Shown here: one piece after another, positions 9,031 to 17,423 of the stretch
Numbering within the stretch: the stretch's first letter is position 1
Layout of the letters: each line of letters starts with the position of its first letter
NCBI GenBank assembly: GCA_945893045.1
Contig: CAMDEA010000028.1
Coordinates: 1 to 59,446, forward strand
Source of the DNA: Planctomyces sp. SH-PL62
GTDB taxonomy: Bacteria > Planctomycetota > Planctomycetia > Planctomycetales > Planctomycetaceae
Reading direction: 5' to 3'
DNA length: 59,446 bases
The notes under the pieces: generated by a model
The model's input: the letters and a program-made list of their open reading frames with translations, nothing else
What the model was told of the DNA's origin: nothing
The model's database searches: none
Made by a program: the position numbers and the translations under genes

Positions 9031-10551
9031 TCAGTAGGTCAGGCTTTCCAGCCTGACTCGTCCGGTGATGTTGTAAGTGAGGTCGTGGATTTGGTGGCCT
9101 TCGGGGTCAGCCTGGAAAGGCTGACGTACGGCGGACACACGCTCCAACAGTTCGGCGAGTTGTTCGGTCTGCTGGCGTCGCTCGAATGGGGACGAATCCC
9201 ACAGGCCGGTGGGTAACGACACACCGAGCCGGTGCCGCTCAATCTCGTCACCCAAGCGTTGAACGATTCCGGTCACGTCGCTCGGCGAATGCACGAACGC
9301 GAACGGACAATCGTGTAGCAACGCCGAGACTTCACCCGGTGGCACGATCGCAAAGATCGGACGGCGAACGGCGAGGTACTCGAACATCTTTGCCGGCACG
9401 ACTCGGCCCGCTTCCGGTAAGTCCGAAAGCAACAAGCACAATCCATCGGCGGACCGCATCAACCGCAAGGCTTCGTCGTGATCGAGGTACGGTTGCCGAA
9501 CAACTCGGCAGGGCAAGGGGCCGAGTTGATCGAGCCATTCGTCCTGAGCCGCCGTGCGCCGGCCGACGAAATGCAATTCCAACCGCGAGGCCAAGTCGGG
9601 ATTCCGTTCGGCAAGTTGTTGCGCCGCGCGGACGACTGGTTCGACCGACGTCAGATTCCAGAGCGTGCCGATGTAAGCCAGCTTGTACGGCTGAGTCGGA
9701 TTGTTGGCTGATTCCAACGCCGCATCCGGGAGCGGCGGAGTTCCCTCGTGAAAGTCCGCCGTGTCGAAACCGTTGTAGATGTGCGTGACCAGCGGCCGGC
9801 ATTCCGACGCTCGCGCGACTTGTTTTAGTGACTCCGCGCTGTGTCGCGTCGTCGCGATCAACGCCGATGCCGCTCGCACGCAGAGACTCTGCTGGTGCTG
9901 TTGCCACGTCCGCGACAACCAACCCAAGCGTTTGTTTTCGAGATACGAGTTGCTGATGCTCCACTCATCGCGATAGTCGAGCACCAGCGGCAGGCCCGTG
10001 CGGCGAGCCAGTTCCGCTCCGATCAACAGCGACGAGAACGGCGGAGCCGTGACGAAGATCGCGTCGTGCTTGTGCTGTCCGAGAACTTTGAGACCGGCCT
10101 CGATCGCCTGTGAGTTCCACAACACCTGCGGATCAGGTTGCAGCAGGAGATTTGCCACACCGCGCAGCATCCGCTTCGCGGCGGCCATCAAAGTCACCCG
10201 AAGCGTCAGCGAGGGACGGTCATCGCCCAAACTTCCCGCTCCCTCGCTGACGCTTCGGGTGACTTTGATGGCATTGCTGGCGGAGACGATTCGCTTCAGC
10301 GCATAACCGGGTTCGAGCGTGCGAGCTTTCACGATCACCGTCTGCGGAGGAATGTCCGCCAGCAGCGATTCGTCGAACACCGGCACGGACGGGTTCTCGG
10401 TGGTCAGGACCGTCGCGTCCCAGCCGAACTCCGGCAGGTACTTCACGAACTTCGTGACGCGCTGCACACCCGCTCCGCCGACGGGCGGGAAGTTGTACGA
10501 GACGACGAGCACTCGTTTCGTAAGTTTTGAATTGGACATGGTCGTGTTCAT
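9031..10551 (-). CDS. Family 4-like glycosyltransferase with embedded repeat peptides
   Basis: A 506-residue GT-B fold glycosyltransferase. The N-terminal domain opens RVLVVSYNFPPVGGAGVQR, typical of GT4 enzymes. The C-terminal domain has YIGTLWNLTSVEP, then ALRLMRSADGLCLLL and VVPAKMFEYLAVRRPI, which match the nucleotide-sugar half. Residues 94-122 (VTRSVSEG through SLTLRVT) are encoded entirely by an 87-base SVSEG palindrome lying in frame at 10185-10271. The last 35 or so residues, including RQPFQADPEG and GRVRLESLTY, come from another palindromic repeat at 9034-9129. The GTG-free start at 10551 overlaps the preceding stop by one base (TGATG); an in-frame ATG at 10539 is an alternative. 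Whether the insert-bearing enzyme is active is unknown. Confidence 0.85.
   Translation of the reverse strand: MNTTMSNSKLTKRVLVVSYNFPPVGGAGVQRVTKFVKYLPEFGWDATVLTTENPSVPVFDESLLADIPPQTVIVKARTLEPGYALKRIVSASNAIKVTRSVSEGAGSLGDDRPSLTLRVTLMAAAKRMLRGVANLLLQPDPQVLWNSQAIEAGLKVLGQHKHDAIFVTAPPFSSLLIGAELARRTGLPLVLDYRDEWSISNSYLENKRLGWLSRTWQQHQQSLCVRAASALIATTRHSAESLKQVARASECRPLVTHIYNGFDTADFHEGTPPLPDAALESANNPTQPYKLAYIGTLWNLTSVEPVVRAAQQLAERNPDLASRLELHFVGRRTAAQDEWLDQLGPLPCRVVRQPYLDHDEALRLMRSADGLCLLLSDLPEAGRVVPAKMFEYLAVRRPIFAIVPPGEVSALLHDCPFAFVHSPSDVTGIVQRLGDEIERHRLGVSLPTGLWDSSPFERRQQTEQLAELLERVSAVRQPFQADPEGHQIHDLTYNITGRVRLESLTY
9034..9129. repeat. Imperfect palindrome encoding a glycosyltransferase C-terminus
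   Basis: The arms are 9034-9057 and 9106-9129, complementary at 21 of 24 positions, with core CAGGCTTTCCAGCCTG. They lie wholly inside the 3' end of the minus-strand glycosyltransferase and encode its last residues (RQPFQADPEG, GRVRLESLTY). Confidence 0.75.
10185..10271. repeat. SVSEG palindromic repeat inside a glycosyltransferase gene (copy 2)
   Basis: A perfect 32-base inverted repeat, arms 10185-10216 and 10240-10271, with a 23-base loop. The total is 87 bases, or 29 codons, and both arms are open in the frame of the host gene. The arms extend beyond the shared core by CCATCAAAGT on the outer side. I see no obvious target-site duplication. Confidence 0.92.
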
Positions 10552-11810
10552 CAGACAGGAATTTCGTGGGGCAGGTTTTCAACCTGCCCGGATCGGATTG
10601 GCAGGTTGGAAACCTGCCCCACGTTTGAGTCACCGCGCAGGCTTTTCAGCAACGACACAAGGTCGTGAGCCGTGTCTCTCCAACACCGGCACAGGGCAGA
10701 TTGTGCGACGGCGAGATATTCGGGACGCAGAACTCGCTCGATCGCGACGGCCATCGCGGCCGCGTCCCCGACCGGCACCAGTTCGGCGAACGGCGATCCC
10801 GCTTGCGATTGAGCGATCTCGCGCACGCTGCCGACATCGGTTGAGACGAACGGCCGTCCGCACGCGACTGCTTCACGCAGCACGTTGGGCAGACCTTCCG
10901 ACCAGCTCGACAGCACGCAGAGATCGGCCGCTCGGTACCAGTTGGGAAGCTGTGCCGGCAACTGCGTGCCGGCGAACGTGACGTGATCGCTGAGTCCGCG
11001 ACGTTCCACATCGGCTTGAACGGCCGCTCGCAATGGGCCATCGCCGACGAGCAGCAGGTGCAAGTCCGAGTGTTTGTGCCGTGCCAGGTCGAATGCGGCG
11101 ATCAGCGTGTCGAGACCTTTGACAGCGACCATGCGGCCAACCCACAGCAACAGCCGGCGATCGGTCGGCAAAGAAAGCTTTTTGCGAGCAGCCTCAGCGT
11201 CACCGGGGAAGAAGAGCTTGTCGTCCACTCCCTGATAGATCGTGTGGACTCGCGACGGTTCGGTTCCTAATTCGATCACCGCGCGCCGCAGTCCTTCGCT
11301 GACGGTCATCACAGCACTCGACTCACGCAGGACTCGTTGAATCTTCGGCATTCGGCGGCGGTCGTTTGGCAACAGCAGTACGTCCGAGCCGCCGATGATG
11401 ACGACACTTGGAATGCCCAGCGGCTGAGCGGCCCGCAACGCGACCTCTCCATCCGGGTGTGCCCAATAACTGACAACTGCCTCTGGCTGAAACTCATTGA
11501 CGATTCGCCCAAGGTGCCGACGTACCGACCACCGCATCGACTCACCATACAGCGATCGCGCGAAGCCGGGAGTGTAGAAGTAGCTCGGATACGAGACTTC
11601 GATTCCCGTGGTCTCCGTCACCCAACGATCGGCTGTGCGGTTTTCGCGTCGAGTTTTCCACACTTCGATGAACGACCGAGGCGCGACCACGCGCACGTCG
11701 TGCTCGAACGCGAGTGCTCGACACAGTTCCAAATTGAACGTGCCAGTGACGCGAGCGGTCCCGTGGGGAAAAATCGAACTGAGGTAGAGAATTCGCATAG
11801 AGAAAATCAT
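10551..11810 (-). CDS. Family 4 glycosyltransferase
   Basis: A GT4-type retaining glycosyltransferase of 419 residues. The sequence starts MRILYLSSIFPHG a few residues in, has the linker LLLWVGRMVAVKGLDTLIAAF that opens the nucleotide-sugar domain, and the WSEGLPNVLREAVACGRPFV region matching the ExxxxxxxE donor-binding motif. The ATG at 11810 overlaps the stop of the upstream gene as ATGA, which favours this start; the frame also opens at 11858 inside a repeat, and an ATG at 11798 begins directly at MRILYL. The last residues (GQVSNLPIRSGQVENLP) are encoded by a palindromic repeat at 10565-10623 and are probably not part of the enzyme fold. It overlaps the next gene by one base. Confidence 0.88.
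   Translation of the reverse strand: MIFSMRILYLSSIFPHGTARVTGTFNLELCRALAFEHDVRVVAPRSFIEVWKTRRENRTADRWVTETTGIEVSYPSYFYTPGFARSLYGESMRWSVRRHLGRIVNEFQPEAVVSYWAHPDGEVALRAAQPLGIPSVVIIGGSDVLLLPNDRRRMPKIQRVLRESSAVMTVSEGLRRAVIELGTEPSRVHTIYQGVDDKLFFPGDAEAARKKLSLPTDRRLLLWVGRMVAVKGLDTLIAAFDLARHKHSDLHLLLVGDGPLRAAVQADVERRGLSDHVTFAGTQLPAQLPNWYRAADLCVLSSWSEGLPNVLREAVACGRPFVSTDVGSVREIAQSQAGSPFAELVPVGDAAAMAVAIERVLRPEYLAVAQSALCRCWRDTAHDLVSLLKSLRGDSNVGQVSNLPIRSGQVENLPHEIPV
10565..10623. repeat. Palindromic repeat encoding a glycosyltransferase tail
   Basis: The arms are 10565-10588 and 10600-10623, complementary at 23 of 24 positions, with core GGGGCAGGTTTCCAACCTG. The element lies at the 3' end of the minus-strand glycosyltransferase and is read as VSNLP...VENLP. 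Confidence 0.85.
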
Positions 11811-13057
11811 TGGCGAGCGGGGGGCGTCAGCCCCTCGGTGATTTCGAGAGTCGAGCAACCTTTCACGAACCGGGGGGCTGACACCCCCCGCTCGCCGAGG
11901 CCCAAAAGCTCCTCGTACAACGCTTCGTAGTTGCGGATCATCTGCCGGATTTCAAAGTTCTGTTCGACTCGCTGGCGGCCAAGCGTGCCCATTGCGGACC
12001 ACAAGTCGCGATCGGCGCACAGATCGACGATCGCGCGAGCCAGCGCGGCGGGATCGCCAGCAGGTGCAAGTCGGCCGGTCTGGCCATCGAGAACGACTTC
12101 GGGGTTTCCGCCGACCGCTGTCGTGACAACCGGAAGCCCGACGGCCATCGCTTCCAGCAGCGTCAGCGAGATGCCTTCGTTCAAACTCGACGACACGAAG
12201 AAGCCGGACTCGGCCAGCAGTTTGGGGACATCGTGCCGCTCGCCGAGCAGTTCGACCTGCGGGCGGAGGTTGAGTTCGTCGATCAGCGTTTCGAGCTTCG
12301 CTCGTTCGGGACCGTCACCGACGATTCGCAATCGGAAGTCGGGGACATGCGGCAGCACGAGCGGGATGGCTCGCAACAGTGTCGGAAAATCTTTGGTGGC
12401 CGACAGACGGGCGACGCTAATCGCCACCGGCTTTGATTTCGGGCCGTGGTAGGTGAAACGATCCAGGTTGATGCCGTTCCAGATCGTCATGATCTTGCTT
12501 TGCGAACCGCGATCTTGTTGCTGGCACAGTCGCGTGGCGTCGTGTGACACCCCCACGACTCGCTGCGTCCAGCGGTTCGCGAGTTTGAACTGCCACTGGG
12601 CCTTCCAATGATCTCCGCAGCCTCCACCGTGCTGCGTGTTGATGACGATGGGCACACCGGCCAGCTTCGCGGCGAGTGTTCCGTAGAACTGCGCGTAAGT
12701 GTTGTGCGTGTGGACGATCTGCGTGCGTTGTGTTTTCAGTTGCTGCACAAGCTGCGCAATGGATCGCCACTTGCGAATCTTCAGGCTGTCGTTGAGGACT
12801 CGCGCCGAGCATCTTTCGGCACGGATGTCGGCCGCTGGTTGTCCATCGCCAGCGAGAGCGATGAATTGCAGTTCAAAAGTTTTCCGGTCGTGGAATCGCG
12901 CGAAGTCCACCAGCAACCGTTCGAGGCCGCCGGTTTGCAGGCACATGCTGACGTGGCACACGCGGATCGGTTGGCTCGGAGCAAACGACTCGGCCAGCCC
13001 GCTGGATGCGGTTGAACTGAGAGGGCTGTTGACGAAAACTTCTGACAGGCTGGGCAT
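11807..13057 (-). CDS. Family 4 glycosyltransferase (first gene of the cluster)
   Basis: A 416-residue GT4-type enzyme and the first gene of the glycosyltransferase run. The N-terminal domain has VCHVSMCLQTGGLERLL, close to other GT4 enzymes, and THNTYAQFYGTLAAKLAG. The donor-binding domain has VARLSATKDFPTLLRAI, LRIVGDGPERAKLE and SSSLNEGISLTLLEAMAVG, the expected ExxxxxxxE motif. The C-terminal tail (GERGVSAPRF through GLTPPARQ) is encoded by an inverted repeat at 11812-11896 and is probably extraneous. The stop overlaps the next start as ATGA. The donor and acceptor sugars are unknown. Confidence 0.88.
   Translation of the reverse strand: MPSLSEVFVNSPLSSTASSGLAESFAPSQPIRVCHVSMCLQTGGLERLLVDFARFHDRKTFELQFIALAGDGQPAADIRAERCSARVLNDSLKIRKWRSIAQLVQQLKTQRTQIVHTHNTYAQFYGTLAAKLAGVPIVINTQHGGGCGDHWKAQWQFKLANRWTQRVVGVSHDATRLCQQQDRGSQSKIMTIWNGINLDRFTYHGPKSKPVAISVARLSATKDFPTLLRAIPLVLPHVPDFRLRIVGDGPERAKLETLIDELNLRPQVELLGERHDVPKLLAESGFFVSSSLNEGISLTLLEAMAVGLPVVTTAVGGNPEVVLDGQTGRLAPAGDPAALARAIVDLCADRDLWSAMGTLGRQRVEQNFEIRQMIRNYEALYEELLGLGERGVSAPRFVKGCSTLEITEGLTPPARQ
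11812..11896. repeat. Palindromic repeat encoding a glycosyltransferase tail
   Basis: The arms are 11812-11834 and 11874-11896, complementary at 22 of 23 positions, with core GCGAGCGGGGGGCGTCAG. The element supplies the final residues of the upstream glycosyltransferase and also spans the alternative start at 11858 of the next one. Confidence 0.85.
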
Positions 13058-13409
13058 GTCGCACGCTCACCGAAGGGGGGAACACGATCCGCGCAGACAA
13101 TGGGGCGGGAAAACCTAGGTCACGTCTGGCTCGGTGACGGGATGAAGCGCGCGGAGCGAGTCGATTCTTTGCTCGGCATGACCGGTGCGATCGGCGCATG
13201 CGGCATGAGCCAACGGAAAGTAACCCGAAGCGTCAGCGAGAACGAATGCTCTATGCGGCCGTGACATTGAAAGCGTTCTGGAGCGTCCGCCCTCGCTATC
13301 CGAGATTATTCATGGCCTACTCATTGAGGAGAGCAGCGTGCAGCGATGTAACCCGAAGCGTCAGCGAGGGAGTGTATGACGACTCCCTCGCTGACGCTTC
13401 GGGTTACAT
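13058..13409. other. Intergenic region with two SVSEG repeats
   Basis: I see no gene here. The region holds a degenerate SVSEG copy at about 13220-13300 and a perfect one at 13345-13410. The remaining stretch upstream of the glycosyltransferase operon should contain that operon's promoter, but no convincing -35/-10 pair was picked out by eye. Confidence 0.5.
13220..13300. repeat. Degenerate SVSEG palindromic repeat (copy 3)
   Basis: The left arm AACCCGAAGCGTCAGCGAG is intact at 13222-13240. The right arm is eroded (CGCCCTCGCTATCCGAG near 13288-13304), so this looks like a decayed copy. Confidence 0.6.
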
Positions 13410-13410
13410 C
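13345..13410. repeat. SVSEG palindromic repeat (copy 4)
   Basis: A perfect 29-base inverted repeat, arms 13345-13373 and 13382-13410, with an eight-base loop. Its last base is also the third base of the stop codon of the minus-strand gene at 13410-13904. Confidence 0.92.
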
Positions 13411-13904
13411 TACGGAACGGTCGCGAGCAAATCTTCCACGAGCTTCAGCAGGGTCTCGTGGGTCATCGTCAGATCGACTTGGTCGCGGCCGCATTGGGCC
13501 GGGTCGGAATGGAATCGCCGCAGGACGAAGTGGCCGCCCGATTGGCACTGCAACAAGACTTCGTAGTACTTGGCTCCACCGGTGCGCAGGTCGGGGGACT
13601 TCGAGCGGATGAGGACTTGCTGCGTCGTCGGATCGAATTCCAACGGGCCAATGTTTTCAAGGAGATACGTGATCCGCTTCGACAAGTCTTCGGCCCAGTG
13701 TTCGAGCATCGCAAACGATGCTCCCACAAGCCGCGGCACGTTCATGCGCAGCTCGCGAAACGCACAGCTCAGCGTATCGACGATCGTGAAATCGAGCGAC
13801 ATGTCCACGCCATCGGTGGTGGGCAGCGTGACCGTTGTCGGTTGAGTCGAATTCAATCCGATCAGCCGGGGGAGTTCTTGCGAAAGTGTTTGGCTCAGGC
13901 TCAT
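13410..13904 (-). CDS. Unrecognised 164-residue protein
   Basis: I do not recognise the family. The start at 13904 (MSLSQTLSQELPRL) is chosen because GGGAGG lies six bases upstream; the frame stays open to 13976 without better support. The product looks soluble, with no signal peptide or membrane helix. It has an alternating hydrophobic middle (VDMSLDFTIVDTLSCAFRE) and the segments YYEVLLQCQSGGHFVLRRF and TMTHETLLKLVEDLL near the C-terminus. It ends at an SVSEG repeat and is followed by the divergently placed repeat region before the glycosyltransferase operon. Codon usage is like its neighbours and the start signal is strong, so I regard it as a real gene. Confidence 0.72.
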   Translation of the reverse strand: MSLSQTLSQELPRLIGLNSTQPTTVTLPTTDGVDMSLDFTIVDTLSCAFRELRMNVPRLVGASFAMLEHWAEDLSKRITYLLENIGPLEFDPTTQQVLIRSKSPDLRTGGAKYYEVLLQCQSGGHFVLRRFHSDPAQCGRDQVDLTMTHETLLKLVEDLLATVP

Positions 13905-14227
13905 GGCACACCTCCCGGTGTGGGAGCAAAACGGAGGAAGGGCGAGAGGCTGGTCGCGGCACATGGCCGACGACAAGCACCTCGCCCTTCAACGTTCAGT
14001 TCAGAAAGAGCATTGCGGAGCGCATCATGCGAACCGCATCAGGCGGGAAGGTCAGGAAAGCTTACGTCATAGATGCTCGTGCTATTTGCTCAGAAGTTGC
14101 GCCCATACGTCAACAGCGGTTTCTCGGTCTCTACCTAACGGTTCGGCGTTCGTGTGGGATTTGACGAGCCGATTTTCGCCAATCCGGCATTTTTCGCCGA
14201 GAACCGTGCGGAGGAGTCGCACGGCTT
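13905..14227. other. Intergenic region without a recognised feature
   Basis: No convincing gene or repeat is seen. The stretch lies between the 3' end of the SpoVR-family gene and the start of the 164-residue gene, both on the minus strand, and should carry the latter's promoter. Confidence 0.4.
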
Positions 14228-15763
14228 TTACGGCTTCTGCCGCATCTCATGGTTCGTTCCGTCGAACGAAATCACGGCCGGCTTCTCGTCCACGATGGTC
14301 TCGATGTGGACGGGGCGGCCCCAGATGCGTTGCAGATTGGCGAGCGTGTCGCGGGCGTAGTCGTGCTTCAACTCCGCCCCTTGGAACTTGTGCTTGAGAT
14401 ACAGCTCGCCGCGGTTCTTGTAGTTGCCGTCGGTGACGTAAATGAACGGCCGGCCGTGATTGGCCAGGCTCGTCAGCATCTGCTGCTTGATCTCCTGGAA
14501 CTGCCGCGAGGCGATCTCGTAGTTGTCGTTCCCGTCGTTGTAGGCAAAGCTGAAGAGCTTGTGCTTCTGACAGAACTCCGGCGTCAGATAGGCGTCGACA
14601 AAGGTCACGTCGTTGTGGACGCGGCGGACCTCGAAGATCTTCTGGCGGCCCAGCTTCAGATCCTTGTCCCAACGCCGTTTCTCATCGTAGTCATCGCACG
14701 TTTCCCAATCGTGGCCGAATTGGCCTTTGTCCCAACGCTCTTCGATGTCGCGATAGAGCTCGATGCCGATCTTGTACGGGTTCAACCGATTGGGGCTCAT
14801 CGCCATCGTGCCGGAGTGATGGTCGGCGTAGTCGATCACCTCACCGTCGCTCAAGCCGAACGTCGTCATGATCGTCGAGTGCCAATAGCTGGCCCAACCC
14901 TCGTTCATGATTTTCGTTTGACCCTGTGGAGCAAAGTAATACGCCTCGTCCCGGACAATCTGCAGGATGTCATGCTGCCACGGCTTGAGCGGTGCGTGCT
15001 CCAGCAGGAAGAGCAACAAGTCGCGCTCCGGTTCCGGCGGGAAGGTCCGCGGCTCTTCCTTCTTCTTCTGTTTCGCCTTTTGTTCCTGGTCAGCTTTGTC
15101 GAGGGCGGCGCGCGGATTGATGAAGTCGTCCATGTAATCTTTGGACGGCAGCTTGCCCGGCGTGTCGTCCGAGTCGTCCTCGTCGTTGCTCTTGCCGAGC
15201 GGACTGGCAGCGGACGGAGTGACGTGTTCATCGCGCCGGCGAATGTGCGGAGCGTGTGGATCGACCAAGTCTTCCAACGACAGGCACGCGTCGAGGAACG
15301 CTTCGACTTCCTCGTGGCCGTAGCGGTCGATGTAGCGATTCACACGCGCGGCGTGATTCGCCATCTCGTCGAGCATCTTGCGATTCGTCGGCTGGAACCA
15401 GGCGTTGTTCTTGAAGAAGTCACAGTGGCCATAAACGTGAGCGATGACCAGCTTCTGGTCCATCAGCGCGTTGGACTTCAGCAAATAGGCGTAACACGGA
15501 TTCGTGTTGATCACCATCTCGTAGATTTTTTGCAGGCCGTACTCGTAGCCTTTCGAGAGTTCGTCGTATTGGGCTCCGAAACGCCAATGTGGATAACGCA
15601 CAGGGAATCCACCGAACGCGGCGAGCATCGACATCTCGTCGTAATCGACGACCTCGAAGTTCGTCTCGAAGAAGTCCAGCCCGTACTCGCGAGCCTTATT
15701 CGCCAGCACCTTCTGGACGTCGGCGAGTTCTTGCGGCAGTTCGCGTTGAATGCTGATCGGCAT
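14228..15763 (-). CDS. SpoVR family protein
   Basis: A 511-residue SpoVR-family protein. In Bacillus the founder member affects spore cortex formation; in non-sporulating bacteria members usually lie with a PrkA kinase and YeaH-like protein in a stress operon, but neither partner is in this window. Family segments are visible throughout: YDEMSMLAAFGGFPVRYPHW, INTNPCYAYLLKSN, VIAHVYGHCDFFKNN, NEGWASYWHS and ETIVDEKPAVISFDG. A Lys/Asp-rich low-complexity stretch occurs around residues 195-245. AAGGGGA lies upstream of the ATG with normal spacing. The family assignment is secure; its biochemical function is not established. Confidence 0.93.
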   Translation of the reverse strand: MPISIQRELPQELADVQKVLANKAREYGLDFFETNFEVVDYDEMSMLAAFGGFPVRYPHWRFGAQYDELSKGYEYGLQKIYEMVINTNPCYAYLLKSNALMDQKLVIAHVYGHCDFFKNNAWFQPTNRKMLDEMANHAARVNRYIDRYGHEEVEAFLDACLSLEDLVDPHAPHIRRRDEHVTPSAASPLGKSNDEDDSDDTPGKLPSKDYMDDFINPRAALDKADQEQKAKQKKKEEPRTFPPEPERDLLLFLLEHAPLKPWQHDILQIVRDEAYYFAPQGQTKIMNEGWASYWHSTIMTTFGLSDGEVIDYADHHSGTMAMSPNRLNPYKIGIELYRDIEERWDKGQFGHDWETCDDYDEKRRWDKDLKLGRQKIFEVRRVHNDVTFVDAYLTPEFCQKHKLFSFAYNDGNDNYEIASRQFQEIKQQMLTSLANHGRPFIYVTDGNYKNRGELYLKHKFQGAELKHDYARDTLANLQRIWGRPVHIETIVDEKPAVISFDGTNHEMRQKP

Positions 15764-16080
15764 GTTCGGTCCCCTTGGTTCCTTCCACGAGACGCGCCTT
15801 CCCTGACCACCGAACTATGCCAAGCGAGGCAAGCCCGCCACCGATGCGTGACGACGGACTCTTTGGTCCGCCATCGTGTTCCGATCACGCCACTCCATCG
15901 GCGGTCAGTCGAGCGGGCAGTAACATACCCGCCAACCCCATCTCGGCGAAGACCGGTTTCGCCGCACTAACCCGAAGTGTCAGCGAGGGCGAACGCTTCA
16001 CAGACCGCGGATGACGGCGCTTCTTGGAGCGTTCGCCCTCGCTGACGCTTCGGGTTACTTTGCAATCAAGGAACCAACTC
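15764..16080. other. Divergent intergenic region with an SVSEG repeat
   Basis: This separates the SpoVR-family gene (minus) from the OsmC-like gene (plus), so promoters for both are expected. Apart from the repeat at 15969-16056 I see nothing that can be named. Confidence 0.45.
15969..16056. repeat. SVSEG palindromic repeat (copy 5)
   Basis: The 30-base arms lie at about 15969-15998 and 16027-16056 with one mismatch (GTGTCAG against GCGTCAG). The right arm ends about 25 bases before the OsmC-like start codon, so the element lies in that gene's 5' leader. Confidence 0.9.
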
Positions 16081-16506
16081 ATGGCTGTGGGAATCAATCT
16101 TGTTTACGAAGGACAACTCCGCTGTGCGGCCACGCACGGTCCCTCCGGAGCCACACTGGCGACCGACGCGCCGGTGGATAATCACGGCAAAGGCGAGAGC
16201 TTCTCGCCCACTGATCTCGTGGCGACAGCACTCGGCGCTTGTGTGATGACGATCATGGGCATCGTCGCCGAACGGAATCAGATCGACCTGACCGGCACGC
16301 TCGTCTTCGTCACGAAGGAGATGGTCCAGCAACCGATCCGCCGCATCGGCCGGCTGCCAGTGACGGTGACCATTCCCGCCGACAAAGCCGCGAAAGTTGC
16401 CGCCGCCGATCGAACGAAGATCGAAACCGCCGCGAGACACTGCCCGGTGCATCAGAGCTTGCACCCCGACATCGACTCGCCGATTGAGTTCGTCTGGCTG
16501 AGTTGA
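16081..16506 (+). CDS. OsmC-like thiol peroxidase family protein
   Basis: A 141-residue OsmC/Ohr superfamily protein, the family that reduces organic hydroperoxides with a reactive cysteine. Two cysteines sit where expected: ALGACVMTIM after the DLVATALG segment, and ARHCPVHQSLHPD near the C-terminus. GGESFSPTDL-like sequence (KGESFSPTDLVATALG) precedes the first. The ATG at 16081 is preceded by AAGGA at reasonable spacing; the frame is open upstream only because the SVSEG repeat is open. Which branch (OsmC, Ohr or YhfA-like) it belongs to is not certain. Confidence 0.87.
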   Translation: MAVGINLVYEGQLRCAATHGPSGATLATDAPVDNHGKGESFSPTDLVATALGACVMTIMGIVAERNQIDLTGTLVFVTKEMVQQPIRRIGRLPVTVTIPADKAAKVAAADRTKIETAARHCPVHQSLHPDIDSPIEFVWLS

Positions 16507-16511
16507 AGCTG

Positions 16512-17423
16512 TCAGACGTGTCCCAGTTCCTCGTGCAGTCGATTTGCCAGCAACACGAACGTCTCGACTTCCAACTGCTCGGCCCGGACCTCGGGCTTGA
16601 TGCCAAGCTCCACCAGCACTCGGTCGATCGCGTTACGATCGAGGCGTCCTTTGAGCGCAGAGCACAACCCAACTCGCAAATGTTTGCGACGCTGTGTGAA
16701 CACGTCTCGAACCAGTTCGTGGAAGAAGGCTCGATCGGTGATCGCCGCTCGGCGTTCTCGGTCGGGGCGGATGCTGAGGATGGCCGATTCGACATTCGGA
16801 CGCGGCCAAAAGACTTGCGGGCCGAGCTTCTTCAGCAGCTTGATCTGACACTGCGACTGCAACCAGATCGACAACGCTCCGTAGTTGCTGGCGGCTTTCG
16901 GCTGCGCGGCCATGCGCTGAGCCAACTCAAGCTGAATGGTCACGACCATCGCGACCCACGGCAGTTCGCTGGCGACGAGATTCGAGATGACCGGTGTCGC
17001 CACGTCATACGGCAGATTGGCGACCAGCTTCAGCTTGCGATCGGGGTCTTCGCGAAGCTTCTCTTCGACAACCGCCATCACGTCCGGGTTGAGAGTGTTC
17101 TTACTTTTGAGCGCATCAGCATTGATCAGCGTCACGTTCCGCAGTCCGTCGAGCATCTGCTTCGCGAGTCCGAACACGTTTTCGTCGTACTCAACAGTGA
17201 CAACAGCGGCCGCGTCGCGAGCCAGAAACGTCGTCAGTCCACCTGTTCCCGTGCCGACTTCCAGCACGACGTCATCGGGACCGATGAAAGCCTGATCGGC
17301 GACGTACCGCACGATGTTGAGGTCGATCAGAAAATTCTGGCCGAGATCACCACGCGGAAAGAACCCATGCTGAGAAAACAGTTTCGTCAAATGCGTACGC
17401 GTCTGCCGCTCGGCTTCGTTCAT
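16512..17423 (-). CDS. rsmA: 16S rRNA dimethyladenosine transferase RsmA (KsgA)
   Basis: RsmA dimethylates two adjacent adenines near the 3' end of 16S rRNA during small-subunit maturation, using S-adenosylmethionine. The 303-residue protein has LGQNFLID at the N-terminus, the SAM-binding loop EVGTGTGGLT, the acidic VTVEYDENV strand end, and the catalytic motif NLPYDVATPVI. The C-terminal domain has WPRPNVESAIL and FTQRRKHLRVGL, as expected. Its ATG overlaps the stop of ribE as ATGA. It is the last gene of the psd-pssA-ribE-rsmA operon. No anomalies were seen. Confidence 0.95.
   Translation of the reverse strand: MNEAERQTRTHLTKLFSQHGFFPRGDLGQNFLIDLNIVRYVADQAFIGPDDVVLEVGTGTGGLTTFLARDAAAVVTVEYDENVFGLAKQMLDGLRNVTLINADALKSKNTLNPDVMAVVEEKLREDPDRKLKLVANLPYDVATPVISNLVASELPWVAMVVTIQLELAQRMAAQPKAASNYGALSIWLQSQCQIKLLKKLGPQVFWPRPNVESAILSIRPDRERRAAITDRAFFHELVRDVFTQRRKHLRVGLCSALKGRLDRNAIDRVLVELGIKPEVRAEQLEVETFVLLANRLHEELGHV

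Noticed and set aside
14249..15970. Plus-strand open frame of 573 codons
   Set aside because: Antisense to the SpoVR-family gene, which is clearly the coding strand.
13220..16056. SVSEG repeats as a CRISPR array
   Set aside because: The units are inverted pairs at irregular distances without uniform spacers, so they are dispersed palindromes and not an array.
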